Assembly (NCBI GenBank): GCA_030430075.1
Contig: JAUIGN010000036.1
Span: 1 to 64,000 of the forward strand
Length of the DNA stretch: 64,000 nt
Reading direction: 5' to 3'
Origin: a bacterium
GTDB taxonomy: Bacteria > Planctomycetota > Planctomycetia > Pirellulales > Pirellulaceae
Part shown: piece after piece, positions 36,069-43,903 of the stretch
How positions within the stretch are numbered: position 1 is the stretch's first letter
Layout: each line of letters opens with the position of its first letter
Made by a program: the position numbers and the translations under genes
Notes under the pieces: generated by a model
Told to the model about the DNA's origin: nothing
Databases searched by the model: none
What the model saw: only the letters and a program-made list of their open reading frames with translations

Positions 36069-38024
36069 TTATCCTCGTTGTGCAGCCTTGTTGGCCCGGA
36101 TGACTTCTCTTGCCTGCCGGTAGAGCTTGCCCCGGTTGCGGGCGATGGCGTGGTTGAAGTCGGCTGGGGTCCAGTTCAGTTGTTCGCCGACGCGCCGTAA
36201 AAGTTGCTTTTCGTGGGCAGTGAGGCGGCCATCGATCAGCGCGGCGCGGATCAGGTGGTCCATGAACGCGACGCGCTGCTCGCGGCCCTCCGGTAGTTGA
36301 ATCGGCTGCTTGTCGTCGACCGCGGTCGCGAAGATCTGCCGCAGACGGTCCATGGAAACACCTCGTCGCCGAGCCAGCTCCGTGAGGTACTGGCGCTCTT
36401 TTTCGTGGAGCTCACCGTCCGCGAGGACCATGCGGGTCAACGCCGCCAAGAGCTCCGGTTCGTTCAGGAAGCGTTCCGCCTCCAGGCGTTCGCCGTCGCC
36501 CGTCGCCTGCGTCAATACCGCTTGCTGTGCGCCTCGCCGATAGGCCGCCAGCGCCCCTTGCTGTTCGACGGTTTCCAGGACCCAGGCCGTCGAGCCGTCG
36601 TTCAGTGGCGCCTGACAAAACTCGCAAACCTGGGCCTTGCCGACCTGGATCGGCGCGCCGCATCCCTGACAACTGAATGACGAGAAGGTGCGATTGACAT
36701 TCGTTGTGACTCCCGACTTACGGCGCAAAATCACCAAATGCGAATAGATGCGTTGCTGATCGAGCAACTTTGGACGGCGCCGGTCTCCGGCGGCCCGCGT
36801 CGCCGACCAGCGGACTAGGATCGCCACGCGATCGAATCCGTCCTCGCCGGCCGGGCGGCACTCGGTGACCTCGACCACGCCCACGGCCGGCGTCTTCCAG
36901 AACTGGCCGGCTTCCAGATGCCATCGTGGGGGGATCTGGTTCAATTCGGCATCCAAGATCGGCGCTGCGTAGCGGAGGTCCTCGAAATAAACGGCCATCA
37001 AGCAGCGCCAGAAGACCACCGAAGCCCGGTCTTCCAGGTGCTGAAAATTCAGGCCCAGATCGCGGCCCGCCAACTGATCCCATCCCTCGACGTCATGACG
37101 GACTGGCGGCACCACCCACTCTTCATCTTGCGTGATCTCTGCCAGGACCCAATCGTACCGGCCGGAGTTCACGACCGACTCGCATTGGGGACACTGGGCC
37201 GTATCAACGATCTCGACCGGGCCGCCGCAATTGGGGCACGTCCCTTGCAACAGCGACGCTTGCGGATTCGTGACGACTCCCGGGCGCCGGGAGAAGGACC
37301 AGATTTCCGTAAAGGTGATCGGTACCCGGTCGCTGTTGCCGGAGACACGACGTCCGCTGTCGAGATCCTCGTTATAGCTGATGGCTTGCGCGGTAAAGCG
37401 GACGTGCATGGTATCGAATTGAGGGTCGCTGGTTACCGCCACGACCTCGCGCTGCGCCACCACGACGTCCCGCATCCGGTTGCGGATGTTTTCTCGCCGC
37501 TGCATGGCGATGTAAAGCTCGAACCGCTCGTGTACACCGTCTGAGATGAAGGCTCGGCAGGGCTTGAGATCCTGTTCGCTCCAGGCTGCCTGGGTCGTCA
37601 AGAAAGCATTCGTGGCCCGCTGCAGAAACAGGTCTTCGTGAAACTGGGGATCGCGCTGGGTGAGTTGCTGCAGGGCGGCGTCCTGCAAGGTTGCCTCTTG
37701 GATCTTGCGACCGCGGCGAATCGTTCTGGTCACCCGCGCGTCGCGTTCCCATTTCTTGACGAAGTAGAGCGCCGTGACGATGGCGATGATCAGGGGAATG
37801 CCCAAGTGGGGATAGCGAATCGTGAAGCGGATCAGCAGGTAGATCAGATGTCCGCCTCCCCCTCCGCCTCCGCCACCGCCGCCAATTCCGCCTCCGCCGC
37901 CACCTCCGCCACCGAAGCCGCCCCCACCGCCGGCCTGTCCCAACAGGTCCACCGAAGCGAAATCGATCGCCGGGACGGCGGGAGGCACTCCGCTGCCGAT
38001 CAGTAGGTCCAGCAAGTCGAACAT
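36069..38024 (-). CDS. Tim44-like / zinc-ribbon / TerB-domain membrane protein
   Basis: A 651-residue protein. Residues 31-57 are almost pure glycine. A transmembrane helix (about 72-88) follows. Residues about 125-245 form a Tim44-like domain (LFLQRATNAFLTTQAAWSEQDL). Two zinc ribbons are visible, the first CPNCGG...CPQC at 262-280 and the second CQGCG...CEFC around 435-455. The C-terminus (about 515-620) is TerB-like (LTRMVLADGELHEKERQYL, IRAALIDGRLTAHEKQLL). The family occurs in many bacteria with no established role; a part in membrane stress or envelope maintenance is a guess. The glycine tract mirrors that of TPM/Tim44-type relatives. Confidence 0.8.
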   Translation of the reverse strand: MFDLLDLLIGSGVPPAVPAIDFASVDLLGQAGGGGGFGGGGGGGGGIGGGGGGGGGGGHLIYLLIRFTIRYPHLGIPLIIAIVTALYFVKKWERDARVTRTIRRGRKIQEATLQDAALQQLTQRDPQFHEDLFLQRATNAFLTTQAAWSEQDLKPCRAFISDGVHERFELYIAMQRRENIRNRMRDVVVAQREVVAVTSDPQFDTMHVRFTAQAISYNEDLDSGRRVSGNSDRVPITFTEIWSFSRRPGVVTNPQASLLQGTCPNCGGPVEIVDTAQCPQCESVVNSGRYDWVLAEITQDEEWVVPPVRHDVEGWDQLAGRDLGLNFQHLEDRASVVFWRCLMAVYFEDLRYAAPILDAELNQIPPRWHLEAGQFWKTPAVGVVEVTECRPAGEDGFDRVAILVRWSATRAAGDRRRPKLLDQQRIYSHLVILRRKSGVTTNVNRTFSSFSCQGCGAPIQVGKAQVCEFCQAPLNDGSTAWVLETVEQQGALAAYRRGAQQAVLTQATGDGERLEAERFLNEPELLAALTRMVLADGELHEKERQYLTELARRRGVSMDRLRQIFATAVDDKQPIQLPEGREQRVAFMDHLIRAALIDGRLTAHEKQLLRRVGEQLNWTPADFNHAIARNRGKLYRQAREVIRANKAAQRG

Positions 38025-38755
38025 CGGTAACCATGTTGGGAGAGTAAGTGTTGATTGGGCTCGGGCCGCGAAGTCGACGCCACGCCGCTCGCCCCAGGTG
38101 CAGTAGACGGCAGACGTTCCGTCTCCACCTTCCGGAGGTCATGCTGTGCGTGACGCCTGGCGATCCTGCATGATGCAGGTATCGGCCGACAATCGGGTGT
38201 GCTCCCGCCGATTGCCAGTACCTGACTCAAGACCAACGACGTCAGTCCACCAAGCAAGTTTAGCCACACGGGAACCACCCCGACCGTGTTTGTTGGCCTG
38301 GTGCCGTGCAGGCGTGTTGCATGCGTCGAGCGCGTGACGACTCGAATGCCCTCCTCGCGCCTCGACGTGCCCCCGTCGCTCCTTGGCGACAAGCTCCCAG
38401 GGCCGTTTCGGGACACTCTCGTGGCACATCGGCCAATAATATGGGACAAGCGATCGGCCATTGCAAGCTTGCCCTGGCGCGGGGCGGACTGTCGGCGGCC
38501 GCCATGGGAATGGCCGAAGGGGGCGTTGAATTCTTCCCCTGGTCAAGGCGACAGGATACGCGACGGCCGGCCACTTGAAGGCCTGATTACGGTCGGCGCT
38601 GCGAAGGCGCAGCCGGTTCTCTAGAATGGAACGCCGGCCGGGAACCGGCCAAAATCGCGGCGGGTGTACCCCTTGGCGGTTGCGCCGGCGGGTCATCCCG
38701 GTCCGCACCCAAACGCTGGCTCACCATCGACAGTACTCCTGAGAAAGAACATGCC
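38025..38755. other. Long intergenic region with palindromic repeat
   Basis: 731 bases without a supported gene on either strand. It holds copy 3 of the GTCATGC palindrome (38138-38154) and a TAGAATG box (38622-38628) that may be the -10 of the following sulfatase gene. Open frames are Arg/Pro-rich and lack start signals. Confidence 0.5.
38138..38154. repeat. Dispersed palindrome, copy 3
   Basis: GTCATGCTGTGCGTGAC differs from copies 1 and 2 by one base, in the right arm. Confidence 0.65.
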
Positions 38756-40216
38756 ATGAATGCTCGATTGCCGATTCCGTTCTTGTTGACCGTAGGTGGG
38801 CTTCTCGTCGCCGCGGCTGGAATCGGCCCGGACCGGGCAGCTATGGCGGCCGAACGTCCGGGGCGCCCGAACATCATCTACATCATGACCGATGACCTCG
38901 GCTACGGCGACCTGGGCTGCTATGGCCAGGAAGTGATCCAAACGCCGAACATCGATCAGATGGCCAAGGAAGGGATCAGGTTCACCGATCACTACTCGGG
39001 TCACACCGTCTGCCGCCCATCCCGGCTGGTTCTCTGGCTTGGCCAGCACGTTGGGCACACCGGGCTGATCGGGAACCGGCCTCGCAGTCTGACCTCGATG
39101 GAACAGACCGTCGCCAAACGCCTCCGCGCCGCCGGATACGCAACCGGGGGCGTCGGCAAGTGGGCTCTGGGCCACGTCGAGAAGCCGGCGGATGTCGACA
39201 ACCCGGGGCACCCCAATCGCAACGGTTTCGACTACTGGTTCGGCTACCTGAACCAAAGCAATGCCCACAACTATTACCCGACCTTCTTGTGGGAAAACAA
39301 ACAACAGGTACCCCTGCCTGGAAATGTGATTGGTGACTACCCGAACGGCCGCGGACGTGTCGCCTCGAAACGCGTCAGCTACTCACACGACTTCATGACC
39401 GAAGCCGCCTTCAAGTTCATTCGGCGCGAAAAAGATCACCCCTTCCTGCTGCATATCCACTGGACGATTCCCCACGCGAATAACGAAGGGGGGCGAGCCG
39501 TGGGTGACGGGATGGAGGTCCCGGACTACGGCATCTACGCCGACCGTGACTGGCCAAACCCGGAAAAAGGGTTTGCCGCGATGATTACCAGGATGGATTC
39601 CGATGTTGGCCGACTCATGAAGCTGTTGCAGGAATTGAACATCGACGAGCAGACGCTCATGATCTTTACCTCGGATAACGGCCCGCACCGCGAAGGCGGA
39701 CACGATCACGAGTTTTTTGATTCGAACGGACCGCTCAAGGGCTACAAGCGGTCAATGCACGAAGGCGGTTTTCGCGTGCCGCTGATCGCCCGCTGGCCGG
39801 GACAGATCGCTCCCGGCACCGTTTCCGCCCATCCGTCCGCCTTCCAGGATTTTCTGCCGACGGCCTGTGAAGTTGCTGGGGCGGATCCGCCCAAGGCGAT
39901 TGACGGTATCTCCTACTTGCCGACGCTGCTGGGACAGGCGGACAAGCAGCAACCACATGAATACCTGTATTGTGCCAGCCAGGAAGGCGCGACTTCGGTT
40001 GGTGTCCGCTACGGCCACTGGAAACTGGTCAAGTATCGCCAGCCTCGCACCAAACGGGCCAAGCAGAACGCTGGGGAATCCGGTGCGGCGGCAGATGACG
40101 ACTGGCGTCTCTACGATCTCTCCGTCGATCTCGGTGAAGCAACCGATCTGGCCGACGAGCGTCCGGACGTGGTCGCCGAAATCCTGGCCCTGCTGAAGCG
40201 GGACGACCTGCTGTAG
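38756..40216 (+). CDS. Secreted sulfatase
   Basis: A 486-residue exported sulfatase. A signal peptide ends near AAMAAE. The N-terminal metal site is PNIIYIMTDDLGYGDLGCYG. The formylglycine signature is C-R-P-S-R with Cys86. SDNGPHREGGHDHEFF and GGFRVPLIARWPG complete the active site. It shares many exact blocks with the sulfatase at 320 (GYGDLGCYG, HAHNYYP/NAHNYYP, TIPHANNEG), so the two are probably duplicates acting on related substrates. It is the last gene before the injection-system locus. Confidence 0.93.
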   Translation: MNARLPIPFLLTVGGLLVAAAGIGPDRAAMAAERPGRPNIIYIMTDDLGYGDLGCYGQEVIQTPNIDQMAKEGIRFTDHYSGHTVCRPSRLVLWLGQHVGHTGLIGNRPRSLTSMEQTVAKRLRAAGYATGGVGKWALGHVEKPADVDNPGHPNRNGFDYWFGYLNQSNAHNYYPTFLWENKQQVPLPGNVIGDYPNGRGRVASKRVSYSHDFMTEAAFKFIRREKDHPFLLHIHWTIPHANNEGGRAVGDGMEVPDYGIYADRDWPNPEKGFAAMITRMDSDVGRLMKLLQELNIDEQTLMIFTSDNGPHREGGHDHEFFDSNGPLKGYKRSMHEGGFRVPLIARWPGQIAPGTVSAHPSAFQDFLPTACEVAGADPPKAIDGISYLPTLLGQADKQQPHEYLYCASQEGATSVGVRYGHWKLVKYRQPRTKRAKQNAGESGAAADDDWRLYDLSVDLGEATDLADERPDVVAEILALLKRDDLL

Positions 40217-40660
40217 CTGCCTTTCCGGGAGGAGTGCCCGCTTGCGATCGAGCCGATCCACGCCACTTGGCTTAGCAGATCGGCGATCATCGCTTTTCTG
40301 GTCGGGGGACCGGCTGGCTGCGGACCCGATCCCCGCTGCGGTTGGCGGCGAACTGGCCAGGCATCGGCGGTTGGTACGGTGATCTTGGTCTGAGCGCCGT
40401 CATGCACGGCATGAACTCCGGAGCAGGCTGGCCAGCATGCGCCAGGTGCGCTGCGATGCTCCGCTGATGAATGCGTTCTCCCATAACGCCATGGCCGATG
40501 GCTCGCCGCGCCCTGGCTTTCTGCGAGCAACTTCGCGCCACCATTCGACGCAGAAAATCCTCACCCCTTTTTACTTGCGTCCCCTATTCTTAGATGCTAC
40601 CCTGCTGGCCCGCTTCATCCAGGCTGTGCATTTCATCTAGTTATCAAGGAGTTATCCAAG
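40217..40660. other. Intergenic region upstream of the eCIS operon
   Basis: 444 bases with no supported gene. A related palindrome GTCATGC-ACG-GCATGAA lies at 40399-40415. AAGGAG (40647-40652) is the ribosome binding site of the sheath gene. The promoter of the eCIS operon should lie here, but no convincing -35/-10 pair was found by eye. Confidence 0.5.
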
Positions 40661-42589
40661 ATGCCCGCAGCGCCCCGAGTCACATATCCTGGTGTCTATG
40701 TTCAGGAAGTGCCCAGTGATGTGAAGACGATCGTTCCGGTGGATACGGCCACGACAGCGTTCATCGGGCGGGCCTTGCGTGGTCCAGTCAATCAGCCGAT
40801 CGTGATCAACAATTTCGGAGATTTCCAACGGATCTTTGGCGAGCTTTGGAACAAGAGCACGATGAGTTTTGCGGTGAGGGACTTCTTCCTTCACGGCGGC
40901 AGCAAAGCGGTCGTGGTTCGGTTGTTCGCTCCGTCCGCCGAGGAGAAGGCCGGCAAGGCGGCGGCGAAAGCGCTTGCCAAGCAGATTGACGGTGCGGCCG
41001 ACCTGTCCGCCGCGAAGCAGCTCGTCACGACCGCGGAGACGGCGGCCGCCAACAAGAGCGATGCGGAGAAGGACGCCGTTGCTCAAATCAAGACGGTCGT
41101 CGACGCTGGTGTGGCGAGCGATTTCGGCAAGACGCGGTCGGATGTGAACCGGCTGGCGGACGATTTCCCGCCCCCGCCGTACTTGACGGCGAAACTTACC
41201 GTCGACGGGCCGTCTGGAACACCGACACCTCCGGCGGCCACTTCCACGACGGTGGCACCCGGTGGATCCAACGCCCCGCCGTCCGGCTCGACCTCGGTGG
41301 CGCCCGGCGGGGCCAACGCGCCGCCCCCACCGTCGCTCGAGTTTCACGCCAAGTGGCCGGGAGCGTGGGCGAATCATCTGGAGGCGGAGATTTCGTTCAT
41401 CACCGATACGGACGTCCGCAAGGGGGTTGCTAAGAAGCAGGGGCTCGCCTCGGAAGCGGACCTGTTCAATCTTCGCGTCAGCGACACCCTCACCGAACAG
41501 GTTGAGGTATTCGAGAACGTTTCCCTGGTGGATGGTCCGCGACGGTTGGACAAAGTCCTGGAGGCCTCCTCCGAACTCGTCGTACTGGCGACAGATCTGG
41601 ACGGGTCAACGCCTCCCGCCACGCCGACGGAGGTCACCAAATTCAAGGTGGCGAGCCAGGATCAGGCGACCGACGGGGACGACCTCGAGGCACCGTTGTT
41701 CCTGGGGAACCAGAGCAAGAAGGAAGGGATCTACGCGTTGGCGGACGCCGACATCTTCAACATGCTTTGCATCCCGCCCTACAACCTGGACAACGATACC
41801 GATCCGAATGTGTTGGCAGAAGCGAGTGCCTATTGCATTGCACGTCGAGCCATCCTCTTGGTCGATCCCCCGTCGTCGTGGAAGTCGAAGCGGGACGCCG
41901 TGGCGGGTTTTCCCGGTCTGAAAGGAGTCATTGGCGGCGGAACGAATGCCGCCATCTTCTTTCCCCGCATTCGCGAGGCCAATCCGCTGCGCGACAATCG
42001 CATTGAGACCGTGGCGCCCTGCGGTGCGGTGGCAGGTATCTTCGCTCGCACCGACGCCCAACGCGGTGTCTGGAAAGCACCGGCCGGTATCGAGGCGACG
42101 TTCCGCGGCGTTGACTCGTTGAGCGTTGCGATGACCGATGCCGAGAACGGCGAGCTCAACCCGCTCGGCGTGAACTGCCTGCGCACGTTGCCCGCTGCGG
42201 GCCATGTGATCTGGGGCGCCCGAACGCTGGATGGTGACGATCGGCTGGCGTCGCAATGGAAGTACATTCCCGTCCGGCGCACCGCCCTGATGATTGAAGA
42301 GAGTCTCTATCGGGGATCCCAATGGGCCGTCTTCGAACCGAATGATGAACCGTTGTGGTCGCAGTTGCGCCTCAACATCGGATCCTTCATGCATGGCCTG
42401 TTTCGACAAGGTGCGTTCCAAGGCAGCTCTCCTGCCGACGCTTACTTTGTCAAATGCGACGCCACGACGACGACCCAAGCGGACATCGATCGGGGAATCG
42501 TCAACGTCGTGATCGGCTTCGCACCGCTCAAACCTGCTGAATTCGTCGTCCTTTATATCCAACAGATCGCCGGACAACTTGCCACGTAA
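40661..42589 (+). CDS. eCIS contractile sheath protein
   Basis: A 642-residue phage-tail-sheath homologue, which forms the contractile outer cylinder. The N-terminus YPGVYVQEVPS, the block TTAFIGRALRGPVNQP and the C-terminus PAEFVVLYIQQIAGQLA are characteristic of eCIS and phage sheaths. Residues about 185-225 are a Pro/Gly/Ser/Thr linker with the repeat VAPGG(S/A)NAPP. This lies in the variable surface region, before ASLEFHAKWPGAW-type sheath sequence. AAGGAG 8 bases upstream gives a strong start. It is the first gene of the cluster, followed by the tube gene after 10 bases. Only one sheath gene is present, whereas Afp and PVC have three. Confidence 0.95.
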   Translation: MPAAPRVTYPGVYVQEVPSDVKTIVPVDTATTAFIGRALRGPVNQPIVINNFGDFQRIFGELWNKSTMSFAVRDFFLHGGSKAVVVRLFAPSAEEKAGKAAAKALAKQIDGAADLSAAKQLVTTAETAAANKSDAEKDAVAQIKTVVDAGVASDFGKTRSDVNRLADDFPPPPYLTAKLTVDGPSGTPTPPAATSTTVAPGGSNAPPSGSTSVAPGGANAPPPPSLEFHAKWPGAWANHLEAEISFITDTDVRKGVAKKQGLASEADLFNLRVSDTLTEQVEVFENVSLVDGPRRLDKVLEASSELVVLATDLDGSTPPATPTEVTKFKVASQDQATDGDDLEAPLFLGNQSKKEGIYALADADIFNMLCIPPYNLDNDTDPNVLAEASAYCIARRAILLVDPPSSWKSKRDAVAGFPGLKGVIGGGTNAAIFFPRIREANPLRDNRIETVAPCGAVAGIFARTDAQRGVWKAPAGIEATFRGVDSLSVAMTDAENGELNPLGVNCLRTLPAAGHVIWGARTLDGDDRLASQWKYIPVRRTALMIEESLYRGSQWAVFEPNDEPLWSQLRLNIGSFMHGLFRQGAFQGSSPADAYFVKCDATTTTQADIDRGIVNVVIGFAPLKPAEFVVLYIQQIAGQLAT

Positions 42590-42599
42590 GGAACGCTCC

Positions 42600-43127
42600 A
42601 TGCCAGCGCCACAATTCAAGGGAGATCGTTTCGATCCCTACAAGAACTTCAAATTCCGCGTCAATTGGGACGGCAAGGCCGTTGCCGGGATCAGCAAGGT
42701 GGGCGGGCTCACCAAGACGACACAGGTCGTTTCGCACCGCGAAGGTGGCGACGTCAGCTCGACTCGCAAGTCACCCGGCCAGGTCGACTTCGGCGCGATA
42801 ACGCTCGAACGGGGCGTGACGCATGACGAAGAATTCGAGCGTTGGGCCAACAAGTGTTGGCAACTCGGTCACGCCGCGGGTACCGAAGTGTCGCTTAAGG
42901 ACTTTCGCAAGGACCTGGTCATCGAGGTCATGAACGAAGCGGGACAGAAGGTCATTGCCTACAAGGTCTATCGATGCTGGGTCTCCGAGTACCACGCGCT
43001 GCCGGAACTGGATGCATCGGGAAACGCCATCGCCATCCAGAGTATCAAGCTGGAAAACGAGGGCTGGGAACGGGACGCGGCCGTTACCGAACCCGATGCG
43101 CCGGAGTTTGACGGTGCCGCGACCTGA
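42600..43127 (+). CDS. eCIS inner tube protein
   Basis: A 175-residue phage-tail-tube homologue (Hcp/gp19-like fold) that stacks to form the inner tube. The start DPYKNFKFRVNWDGK, KVGGLTKTTQVVSHREGG, ITLERGVTHDEEFERWAN and the end KLENEGWERD are family landmarks. AAGGA 7 bases before the ATG and the 10-base gap from the sheath stop support the start and co-transcription. Upstream in-frame starts overlap the sheath gene and are rejected. Confidence 0.95.
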   Translation: MPAPQFKGDRFDPYKNFKFRVNWDGKAVAGISKVGGLTKTTQVVSHREGGDVSSTRKSPGQVDFGAITLERGVTHDEEFERWANKCWQLGHAAGTEVSLKDFRKDLVIEVMNEAGQKVIAYKVYRCWVSEYHALPELDASGNAIAIQSIKLENEGWERDAAVTEPDAPEFDGAAT

Positions 43128-43174
43128 CCCGGCAACACGGCCGCCAAGAATGGGTGATTGGATCGAGTCGCGTT

Positions 43175-43903
43175 ATGCAGCCGTTGTCATCGAGTGACCT
43201 CGTGAGGGCGTGGGAAGCCGGCGCCCGGCGGCATCCGGTCGATCGTGGCGTCCTGTTGTTGAGTCTGCTGCATCCCGATCAGCCACTGGATGCCGTGTGG
43301 CAATGGACGGTCGGCCACCGCAACCGCCAACTGCTGGCCTTCTACCAACAGACGGCCGGAACGCAGATGGATTGCATGGCGACCTGCCGGGAGTGCGGAC
43401 AAGTGAACGAATTCAGCGTACAGGTTCACGACATCACGTTCGAGCCGCCCGAGGAAACGGTCGGCACGTGGCAGGACGGCGAATTGGCCATCTGGTTTCG
43501 CCAGCCCAACAACCTGGATCTCGTATCGGCCGCTATGGAACAGGATCTCGACAAAGCGAGGCGACTTCTGGCCCAGCGGTGTATCACGCGCGCCAGGCAT
43601 CGCGACCGGGACATCGACGCCAGCCGCCTGCCGGACCCGGCGATCGTTGCCGTGGGCGAAGCCATCCGTGATCAGGATCCACAAGTCGATCTGCACTTCG
43701 ACATCATCTGCGCGGCTTGCAACAGCACGTCCTCGATTCTCTTCGATGTGATGGCATTCGTCTGGCTCGAGATCAACCGTTTCGCCCAGCGAACCCTGCA
43801 TGAAGTGCACCTCCTGGCGACCGCCTACGGCTGGAGTGAAGCGGATATCCTCGCCATGTCACCGCCGAGACGACAGTTCTACTTGGACCAACTCACCGTA
43901 TGA
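43175..43903 (+). CDS. T4-type baseplate protein with zinc-ribbon cysteines
   Basis: A 242-residue protein resembling the T4 base plate family (Pfam T4_baseplate) found in many eCIS loci. Two Cys pairs, CRECG at about residue 71 and CAACN at about residue 181, could bind one zinc. The C-terminal HEVHLLATAYGWSEADILAMSPPRRQFYL is the conserved family tail. A role in baseplate assembly is inferred from position and homology. The start is uncertain: GTG at 43154 is in frame, and neither has a strong ribosome binding site. It overlaps the next gene by four bases. Confidence 0.8.
   Translation: MQPLSSSDLVRAWEAGARRHPVDRGVLLLSLLHPDQPLDAVWQWTVGHRNRQLLAFYQQTAGTQMDCMATCRECGQVNEFSVQVHDITFEPPEETVGTWQDGELAIWFRQPNNLDLVSAAMEQDLDKARRLLAQRCITRARHRDRDIDASRLPDPAIVAVGEAIRDQDPQVDLHFDIICAACNSTSSILFDVMAFVWLEINRFAQRTLHEVHLLATAYGWSEADILAMSPPRRQFYLDQLTV

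Noticed and set aside
38139..38708. A 189-codon minus-strand frame in the long intergenic region
   Set aside because: No ribosome binding site, biased Arg/Pro composition and no recognisable domain.
40560..40640. A promoter for the eCIS operon around TTGCGT/TACCCT
   Set aside because: Only three matches in each hexamer; not enough to call.
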